Assembly (NCBI GenBank): GCA_035222895.1
Contig: JAVYIG010004930.1
Location: forward strand, 84,429-148,428
Reading direction: 5' to 3'
DNA: 64,000 nt
From: Strongylocentrotus droebachiensis
Taxonomy: Eukaryota > Echinodermata > Echinoidea > Camarodonta > Strongylocentrotidae
Shown here one piece after another: positions 24,401 to 33,500 of this stretch. The notes under the pieces were generated by a model that was given only the letters and a program-made list of their open reading frames with translations, was not told where the DNA came from and did not search any database. Each line of letters starts with the position of its first letter. The first letter of the stretch is position 1. The position numbers were made by a program, and so were the translations under genes.

Positions 24401-26410
24401 AATGAGAATAGATTATAATTGTACACTGCACACTTTACATTGTACTGTCCGACTTTGACCCGATACTTACAATATATTTGATACAAATTACATTCAAACA
24501 ATTAAAATCTTAAAGAAAGAGAATCTGAGTAGTCGTATGATCAAGAAAATCTAAATTTCAACGGTTTTCATGCTTCCTTGGAAGAGGACAAGCTTTATCA
24601 GCTCAGAATCGTAGTGACATCAGGGCCCTGTCTCGCAAATCAATCCCAAGTTTGCAGTCTCCTACGTATCTCTTATGTCGATTGATATCAATCACAAATA
24701 ACTTGAGATTAATATTAACTCTTTGTAAGACGGAGCCAAGACCAGTACTGCAGATGTCTATGATTCGAAACTGATTCAGCTTTTATTATGACTTGTTTAG
24801 ATTTCCTATCTAATACAATTGCAATTTCTTCAAAAATCTGATTGCAGGACGATCGTGTAGTGTGACGCTTTTTTTTGGGGGGGGGGGGGGGGAGTAATGG
24901 GTGAAGAAAATTTACCCATAATGCAATCTACAGACTACAACCCTTTCAACTCACCTTGTGACATCAGCTCATAGTACTCTTCAACGATCACTTGTAAACT
25001 CTTTGCTCCAAGAGGCTGAATATACAGAGAAAAGGGTGATGAAATGATTAACATAGGGAGAATAAACCGTTTTCGTACTGTAATCAATTTTTTTTTTTCT
25101 GTTGAAAACATGACCATACAGGTCTGACTGTACTACACACAAGGTAAAATAACACACATCTAATCAAGATTTATTCATTTCTTTCCACTGACATGAAAGC
25201 GATCAACAAGAATAAATTCATGCACAATAACAAGCAAGTAATATAAAGACATTGAAAATGTGGAAAAGAGGGGGTCTGTAAAAGAGCACAGCTTGTTAAA
25301 CACAGATCACCTTTACAAGAACAAAAACAAAACAAAATTAAAAAGAAGATTTACATTAAGAGGATTTTTTTTTCATCTGGAATTAACTCTTCTTTTTTTC
25401 TTCCCCTCCATCCCATTCGATAGAACAAGCTTTTATCTCTATTGTTGGCAAGGATGGTTTGAGGACCCTTAACAAAAAAAAATCTTTAAACAAATGGGGG
25501 GGGGGGGGGGGTTAGGGGGTGTCCCATTCCCAAAACATGCATGATGATTAAAAAAACTAGGTCATTAAGGTCATTGAGCATTAAAAGGAAAGTCCTATGC
25601 CTGAAAAATTTTGACCCACAACTAAGTTATATAAGAATTACTTGTTATTTGTTTACACCCAAGAGTATATAGCAAGAAAAAGAAGGGGGAAAGGGGGAGG
25701 GGGGGGCAAGAGCCAATAAGATCCGCCCCTGCTACCATGCCTACAGTGCAGTGCTCTTACCAGTATACCCATGGCAGGGAAGCTACGCAGTTCCTCCAGA
25801 TGAGGACTCTCCTGCAGTAATACATCATAGGTCTCCTGGAGGCCCTCAGAATAGAGGTAATCTGTAAACATGGAAAGGCAAAGTTCATGCAATTATTATC
25901 ATCTTTACTTAATTTAACATGTTTACCGTTTTTTTTCCTTATCCTCCATTTTCGATAGCATAAAATAACTTTAAATTTTACAAGTTTTAAATGCATATTC
26001 AACTTTCAAGAAACTTTCTCAGTCCCATGACATATGAATTGATATACCTACTATAGATCTATTATAAGTTTAATTGATTTGTGCTTTTTTTTACCATTTG
26101 TATGATTGTCACTTTTATCAATCAATCATGAATCAATGTTTTGCTTTGCCAATCAACAGTTTCAGCCCTTGTTCAGTATTTGTATAGTGAAAATTTATTC
26201 CATAGGCCATACATAGTCTATACATTCATTCATTTGTGGTAGGGTCCATGATACAATCAATCAAAACACGGCCATTAAATATTAACCACTCATGACTCAA
26301 ACTCCCCACCTTGTTAACGTGAACGCACCGGTCACATTCATGCTACGCCCCCGGTACTTACCCAGCACAAGCCGTGCAAGATCCGATGGAAGTGCTCTCA
26401 CGTTCACCAT
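15438..26410 (-). CDS. NPAT: NPAT-like histone-gene transcription coactivator
   Basis: NPAT (p220) is a nuclear cyclin E/CDK2 substrate that activates replication-dependent histone genes in histone locus bodies. Coding exons (minus strand): 26410-26362, 25861-25761, 25015-24955, 24380-24302, 23534-23473, 21989-21594, 20262-20169, 19792-19601, 19311-19028, 17784-16643, 15545-15438; phases agree and give 855 residues. The N-terminus matches the NPAT LisH (LPSDLARLVLG, then DYLYSEGLQETYDVLLQES, about residues 7-41), followed by a conserved LYKLWKRFDALLGQI helix. Exon 6 has a Gln/His-rich tract (about 150-181). Exon 10 is Ser/Lys-rich with many SP/TP sites and basic patches. The last exon ends in the family tail FPVNLDVDKFLSQ. 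It is shorter than human NPAT (1427 aa); the middle is poorly conserved, so internal exons could be missed. A poly(A) signal may lie near 15293. Confidence 0.9.
15852..15959 (+). repeat. GGGGA pentanucleotide satellite
   Basis: About 21 head-to-tail AGGGG units without interruption, followed by a GA run (15968-16006) and a short poly-G. Lies in the last NPAT intron. The reverse-strand open frames here (SPPLP repeats) are artefacts of a 5-bp period. Confidence 0.95.
16377..16482. mobile_element. Short foldback element in last NPAT intron
   Basis: Arms GTCGTCTTCGCGAGCTAA and TTAGCTTGCGAAGACGAC enclose about 70 bp. Non-coding and MITE-like. Confidence 0.7.
18027..18921. mobile_element. GTTTCACAAAGACTAAG foldback MITE interrupted by a retrotransposon end
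   Basis: Left part 18027-18252 and right part 18872-18921 together reproduce the intact element at 5178-5475: the left stops at GGCCTGCCATA and the right resumes at GTTAAGTCCAACTTAAAGTC. The intervening 620 bp is an insertion ending in a poly-A run. Sits in an NPAT intron. Confidence 0.85.
18253..18871 (+). mobile_element. 5'-truncated non-LTR retrotransposon 3' end
   Basis: Begins mid-ORF: the plus-strand frame near 18275-18385 reads RHHGPDIWNALPDNIK...SFKASMKNI then stop, the typical C-terminus of CR1/Jockey-type ORF2 proteins. It ends in an A-run at 18860-18871 directly against the resumed MITE sequence. Truncation and A-tail mark target-primed insertion. Confidence 0.8.
20780..20917. mobile_element. 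Short foldback MITE, GTTTCACGAAACNGTCATAA family, copy 1
   Basis: Ends GGGCATCGTTTCACGAAACC and GGTTTCGTGAAACACTGCCC, about 138 bp, with an inner CATCCCATTGA block. Relatives at 27712-27846 and 28166-28300. Confidence 0.78.
22260..22345 (+). repeat. Short direct duplication with B-box-like sequence
   Basis: GTTGACGGTTCAAATCCCAG occurs twice about 47 bp apart (22263 and 22310). The GGTTCAAATCC core resembles a tRNA B box, so it may be SINE debris; no cloverleaf is apparent. Confidence 0.65.
22638..23146. mobile_element. TTAA-flanked foldback element in NPAT intron
   Basis: Left end TTAAAGGTAATACAAAGTTTTGG (23 bp, here split as TTAAAGGTAATAC and AAAGTTTTGG); right end is close to its reverse complement, ending ACGTTGTATTACCTTTAA. 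About 509 bp, no coding potential. Just upstream, at 22420, another TTAAAGGGGAAGTCCACCCT repeat end is present. Confidence 0.75.
24000..24190 (+). repeat. ATT/ATC microsatellite in NPAT intron
   Basis: Imperfect trinucleotide runs of TTA, ATT and ATC with little else. Open frames of poly-Ile/poly-Met type here are low-complexity artefacts adjoining exon 24302-24380. Confidence 0.9.
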
Positions 26411-27550
26411 TTTTCAATATCAATCTGGTGTTAATGAATACCCTGTCCTGTTTTAAAAATATGACATAATGACGCCTTCAATGCAACTTTAGATGTAGAT
26501 CATCAATTTAAACAATGAAAAAAGCGTGACGGTGTGAAACTACCGAATTTCAGAGTTTGTTTATGTTTTAAGTTATCGCGGCTTTTGCAGCGATCGCGCG
26601 AAACACTCTGCCATGCACTTCCGGTAGAGGTCATACTGTCTGCTGACCCTCACGTTATGTTATGCAATCACAGTTGTTACGTCGGTGGGATTTTTTACCA
26701 AATTTACTGTTATAAGTAATTCTATGGCTGTATACCACTAGTCCTTCATATCTGTAGTACACTTGAAGATAGACATATTGTATTACTCTGAAGTAACTGG
26801 AGGAGAAATCGAGCACCATATCCTTATGTAATTTGAAACCCGCGCCCGCTTCTAAATCTAATTCTAAGTCCGATCCTACCGACGCGACTCGTCCACATTT
26901 TTCATCCATACGACCGGGAGGGTTGCGGCCAGAGCTCAGGGTCAGAAAGCCTAATCTTTACAGCCACCACCCGTGCGTAATACTGTCGGGCTTACCGGTA
27001 TAGGTACACGATCTCGACATTTTTATTTGATTGACAAATGTGATGAATAAGTGGAGTGAGAAACCGAATGAACACATGAATGCTTTACTTATAAGAATCT
27101 AACATTAAGAATGAATGATGATATTGAAAGAGATCATCTATGAGTTGACTTTTGATTTGAGATAGATCTAGTTGATCGACAGATTTATGATGATTCATTT
27201 ATAAATATGAGGTTTTAAAAACAGTTGAGGAGTGGTAGACTAGTGTTATAAAATCGTAGCATTATAATTTTATGAATTGAATTTGTACAAAGCTTTACTT
27301 TCTCATTAGACCTTTAAACATTAGAAAGCCATCTAGGTTCTGGAGCTACAAAAATGTAGACAAACTAACTTAACTATTAAAGACAGTTCTGAATAATGAT
27401 TAAATAGTCTCTCAATCCTAATTGCCCATGAGTGATAACATAATTTTTGTAATTGATATTTTGTATTATTCTTCTTACAGATATCTTCTTGTGCAATACA
27501 GAGGAAGGATGATTTCATATTGAAAGCGTGGGATTGGTACATCTTAGTTG
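26411..27550. promoter_or_regulatory. Divergent promoter region between NPAT and PEX7
   Basis: The two start codons are 1140 bp apart and point away from each other. On the NPAT side an ETS-type ACTTCCGG lies at about 26628-26635, in the most GC-rich stretch with GCGATCGCGCG nearby. On the PEX7 side a good acceptor (TTCTTCTTACAG, ending 27479) precedes the start exon, implying a spliced 5' UTR whose first exon lies closer to NPAT. Whether one promoter serves both genes is inference. Confidence 0.5.
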
Positions 27551-30500
27551 ATGGAAATGAATCATCAACCCAGGCCTCCGATAGCCTTCAGGTCTCCTGG
27601 TCGCCATGGATACGCTGTGGAGTTCTCTCCGTATCTTCCTCAGCGCCTTGCCGTGGCAACAGCTCAACACTATGGCATAGCAGGTAGGCTTGAAGCAGGT
27701 TTGCCACCATAGGGCCAGTTTCTCCAAACCATCATAAGTCTAACTTCTTAAGACATCCCATTGAAACGTGTGTTATAGAATTAACAGACGTTTCTATGGG
27801 ATGTCCATGAACTTAGACTTATGACGGCTTTGAGAAACTGACCCCATATCCAAGCGAAGGGGAAACCCAAGGAAATACTTAGAGTTACCTTTATATGGTT
27901 GGGGTTTGGGCAGGGGGACGTATACCAGCACCTCCACCTCTCATCATAGCAACTGGCTATTAAACACTATGGCATAGCAGTTGGTAGTGAAGCAGGTTTG
28001 CCACCATAACCCCAGCTAAAATTAAACCAAAGAAAATATTTATGGCTACAATACAACCATTGTACTAGCATCTCATCTCCCTCCCTGCCCTATAAAATTT
28101 CTCCCAACCCATTGAAAAATTGCACAAGACAGTGATAGTAGGATTCCTGATTGTTTCTTGAAATAGGGCAGTGTCTCACGAAACTGTCATAAATACAAGT
28201 TCAACGACATCCCATTGAAATGTGTGTATTAAGTTTAACACACGTTGCAATGGGATGTCAGTGATCTTGTACTTATGACTGTCTCATGAAGCGCTGCCCA
28301 GGATCCTGAAAAACATCAATAATAACGCAAGTATTCTCTTTTATTCAATAAACACTTATCAAACAGGAACAGGCACCCTCTTCCTGATCGACATCACACC
28401 CGCTGGTGCGGTGCTTCTCGCGACCTTTGACTGGAGAGAAGGTCTGTTTGACCTGACCTGGTCCGAGAGTAATGAGAGGCTCATCATGACCGGGAGCGGA
28501 GATGGTTCCATCCACCTCTGGGACACCAACTGTCCAACTGATCCAATCAAAACATTCAAGGTCAGTCGTTTAAAGCCCTACTGCATTACTTATAGCTACT
28601 TGCGCCCTCTACATAGCAAACAATGCCTAGTCAGTGCCTCTTGGTCCCCCATGATCCTCTTTTTCTTATGTTAATTGAGAGCTGATTTGATTAGATAACC
28701 ACCTGTCAGTGATCTTGCAGGGAGGTCTAATGCCCCCTGGCCAAACTAGTACAGATGGGCTTTAATATAATAATAATAATAATATTGGGTTCTTGTATAG
28801 CGCTTATATCTGTCAGACTTGACACTCCTGGCGCACCCGATTATTACCCTGGCTTTTAGCATGGCTGTAACAACGGCACTCTAGCATTTCAAGGAACTAA
28901 TACCTGCCAGGTACCCATTTACATCACCTGGGTTGAGTGTGGCAAATGTAGATCAATGTCTTGCCAATGGACATTAGTGCTGCGGTGAGACTTTGACCGC
29001 AGACCTTGTGACCCACAGTCTGGTGACATATCCACTTGACCACAACACCTCTACTGCCCTTTACTGGACAACGGTTGCAAGGACAGTTATGCAATATTAG
29101 ATGTTTCAGTACACATGCAGTTTATCATATTCTGTCTATTTTCAGTACAATACGCATTATTCATGCCATTTTCATGAACATGCCTATGTGTAGTAGAGGT
29201 GGTAGAATATTTTATTGGGTAACATTTTTAACACAAGTCTGATCTGACACAAAAAATCAAAGCGTACACACCGTGATCATAACAATCTGTCTTTCCTCTT
29301 AATCAGTGCTTAACCGTTCTGGTGTATTTCTGAAAAAAGAAAGAAAACAAAATGGCACCCTTGAGTAGTCATGTTAAACCCCTTGAATGCTAAGCCCATG
29401 ATAACACTGCTTTGTACCTATGGGAAAAGCCCGTCTTAGGAAATAGAATGGTCTTCAAAGGGTGAGTTGAATTTGATTTAGTAAGGAATGGATGGTGCAC
29501 TGTAAGAAACCTATACTACACATTTGCACCAGGATATTCAGTCATATATCTTTTCATTCAAATTCTACAAGGTATGTGCACCAAATTTAAAGTAATATCC
29601 GAACTAATCTTAGATCCTCCTTTTTTTCCTCTTTTAACTGCAGGAACACAGCCGAGAGGTCTATAGCGTGAACTGGAACCAGACTCGGGAACAGGACTTT
29701 GTCTTATCCGCCTCCTGGGACAAGACCATCAAGCTATGGGACATGAACCGGGACCATTCCCTACAGACCTTCGTTGGCCACAGACACAACGTCTACAGTG
29801 CTGTCTGGTCTCCACTTGTACCTGGCTGCTTCGCATCATCTTCAGGTAGGATTGGTCTCATCAAAGCTTTTAAAGCCTGTCTGTAATAGTTTGGTCAGGA
29901 GGGCTTGGACCACCCAGTGTGGTCACTGACAGGTGGCTATCTCATCCACTCAGCTCTCAATTAACATTAAAAAAAAAGAGGATCATAGGGGACCAACGGG
30001 CACCCCTTAGGCATTGTTTTCTATATAGAGGGAGCAAGTAGCTACAGGTAGTACAGTGGGGCTTTAAGTCAGCAATCATAAGTTTGTATTTATTGTAACG
30101 GGACCATTCCCTACAGACTTTCGTAGGCCACAGACACAACGTCTACAATGCTGTCTGACCTCCTCTTGTTCCTCCTAAATGCTTTGCTTCGTCTTCATGT
30201 AGGCTTGGTCTTATCCAAACTTACTCAACATCAATCATTAAAAAAAGATCCATTGCCTATATGAAACTTGTTGGTTCCTGTATAAAACATATGGCGAATA
30301 TGAGAAGTCATGCAGTCATCAATGGGTTAAGTTGGGGGGGGGGGGGGGGGGGGTTAGGGGAACCTTCCAAAAAAATAGAGTAGAAAAAGGTGGAAAGTTG
30401 AAGCTATAGAGCTTTTCACAGTGATCAAAAGGTTTAAATTCCAATTAAAGAATCAACACTTTTTCAGAGGCATACATGTATGAGGAATTGGATAAGTTCT

Positions 30501-33500
30501 GGCTTAGCAAAGAACCAAGGAGTAAGGAGTACCTTTTAGAACTCCCCTCTTGGTGACGTGATATTTGCTTTTACAACATTTGCTCTCAGTTTTATGTCAT
30601 CAGCTATATAGGTTTAGGGTTATTTGGTTAAGATATGATGTTGTTGAAGTTATTTGGATGAAGTTAGCAAATTCGAATATATGGAGTTTTCTGCTGAGCT
30701 CTTGTCAACAGAGCAGGGGGGCGTTTCACAAAGATCCTAAATCGAACTTAACTCTAAGTTAGACTTAAACATTATGAAGAGCCATTTGTAGCCTTAAAGA
30801 GAAGGTTGAGTTCTGGGAAGAGGTGAACAATAATTTGTGAGCGTTATCATTCTTATCATGCAAGTGTGGAAGAACATCAGATAAGACATGTTCCCTGAAA
30901 AGCATGGCTCTTCAAATGCCTTTATATTCTAAATATGTCATGTAACATCGTAAAACTTGGGGGTGGGATTTTTACGCCACGTGTTCGTGTAGTCCCATGT
31001 ACATCTTTCTGCGTACAGTGTTTGTAACTTTACTAAGACTTGGCCAAATTTCTTATCATTTTGATGATTCCAGAACCTTGCAATACACACAAATTCTTAT
31101 GTGCTAGATGATCAACCTTTTCTGGTCGATTCCACACCGTTTCTTTCACAATGCAATCCCATGACCAGAACTCAACTTCATCTTTAAAATAAAATATATT
31201 CAAAAGCAAAAATTGAAGTATTTGAGACTTTTATATATTCCACATCAAGAACATGAAATCTCCTTTTTAATAGAAAATATAAATGATTTGAATCAACATT
31301 TTATGCATTTTGAGATAACTTTTACAAAATATTTTCATAGATGCTAACGGCTTTCCAAAATTGTCAACTTAGGATCTTTGTGAAACACCCCGCTGGCCCC
31401 ATAGAAACCCTGCCCCCATAATTGACATCTAGTAAAACTTCACATAGCCTTTACCTCCAAAACTGTTCACTTAAGATCCACTCTTATTCTCCCAACGCAT
31501 GTAAGCTTTGATCATTTGCTGTGGTATCGACTGAAGTTGCTCTTAGGACTTGAGTCTGGGTGGAGTTGCTCCTAAATTTTCAAACATGATCATGCATGTT
31601 TCATTAGTTCTCCTGAATTATGTTGTAAAGTGATTTTAGAGCATATTAAGTAAACACACACTGAGGAATTTGTTTACAGACTTTACCCCCAAATAAATAT
31701 GATGCAATTTACAGAACTAACATAACCCATTATGGTATCTGCAAGATAAACATTGTGTTTGTTTGTGTTAAATACAATTCAATTAAATTATCCATCTATA
31801 TAACATAACTAGGAAATTTTACATGACATTTTTAAAGCAGTATAGTTATATACCACATCACGAATGTCCTTTGGCAAGACATTAAACTACATTTGTCAAG
31901 TGCTCTCCACCAAGGTGATGTAAATCTGAAGGAAGAAATTCCTTGAACGCCTTAGTGTCTTATCATGGCGGCTCAGCTACAGCCAGGGTTATAATACGAT
32001 ACCTTGTATTAAGCGTAATAAAGTATATTTGTATAGAAGCTGTGCCTGTGCTTACAAATGGACATATAATCATTATCATTACTATCTTTATTACATAAAA
32101 GAAAAGGAACGATGGAAATTTATTATTATTAAACATACATAGCCAGAACCAAGAATGAATTCTGCATAGCATGCATTAATATTGACATAATGAGAATATT
32201 TATATGATACTGGATGGCCTTGAGTGGGATACAAGAATATATTGCAAGAGCTATGACAATATTGGAATAGTCAAAGACGAGTCTGATATTGTCATAGCGA
32301 GAAAACAAAGCCATGCAATATTATAATTATTATCTATATTAGTCTGACTAGCGAAATAACACAATTTGACTTACCTCGGTAAATATATATATTTTTTTTA
32401 AATATGACTTTGTTTTTGTGTGACATCGCCATGATATTGATTTTGATAGTTGAAGTTCCTGGTTGACTGAGCAATACAAAAAACAATATTGGTCAGTTAT
32501 CCAGGTACTGTGCTGAAGATATTGAATACACTGATTTATTGTACCACTGTGAAGCCTTATATAGATAATAATGCACAATAATCCTTTTATTCCTTATTTG
32601 ATGATTCCTTGTTTGATTTCTTATTTATCTGATGTGTACTCTGTAGGTGATGGCTCTTTGTGTGTGTGGGATGTTCGGAGGTCTGAGAAGCCGAGGTTCC
32701 TTATACCCGTCAGCAAGGCAGACGTGATATCATGTGACTGGTGTAAATATGATCAGGTGATTTAAATGATTCCTTTCAGTTTGAGTTGATATGAATATTC
32801 GCTGCAAGACACAGTTATGATGAATGATGATGATGCTGATGATGATGAAGATGATGATGGTGATGATGCTGATGATGAAGATGATGATGGTGTTGATGGT
32901 GATATGATGATGGTGATGATGATGATGACAATGTTTATGATGATGGTGATGATGACATGACTGTTATTATTAACATGATGATTGTTATGTTGATGATGAT
33001 TATGATGATGATATTCATTATCATTCATTGACAGATTACTATGTTTGAAGGGATTATTAAGTAAACTGGCCATATCCAATTCTCAACATTTTATACACCC
33101 CTCTTGAGCTGAGGTGAGCTGTGTGACTAAAAACAACATTAAGTACCAAAGTATTTGAGATTGGCTCAAGAATTGAAAAAAAAACATGCCCAATTTTTGC
33201 AATGGTTTTGTAGAAGAACTAAGCCAAAATTAAACTTGTATTTTACCTCCTTTTTTCATAGAATATCCTCGTTGCTGGTTCAGTGGATTGTAAGATCAGG
33301 GGATGGGACCTTCGCAACCCAACCAAAATACTCTTTCAACTGGGCGGACACACACATGCAGTACGTAGGATAAAGGTGAGTATTTCAACCATGCGGGAAA
33401 GGGGTTTTCAACATCGTTACATTTGGTCAATTCCAATCGTTGTGGACTGACAATCCCAGATAATTTTCAAATGCACAAAAAAACAGATATTATAGTTATG

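Noticed and set aside
23944-24501. 185-residue minus-strand frame
   Set aside because: It joins the genuine NPAT exon at 24302-24380 to an ATT/ATC microsatellite; only the exon part is real.
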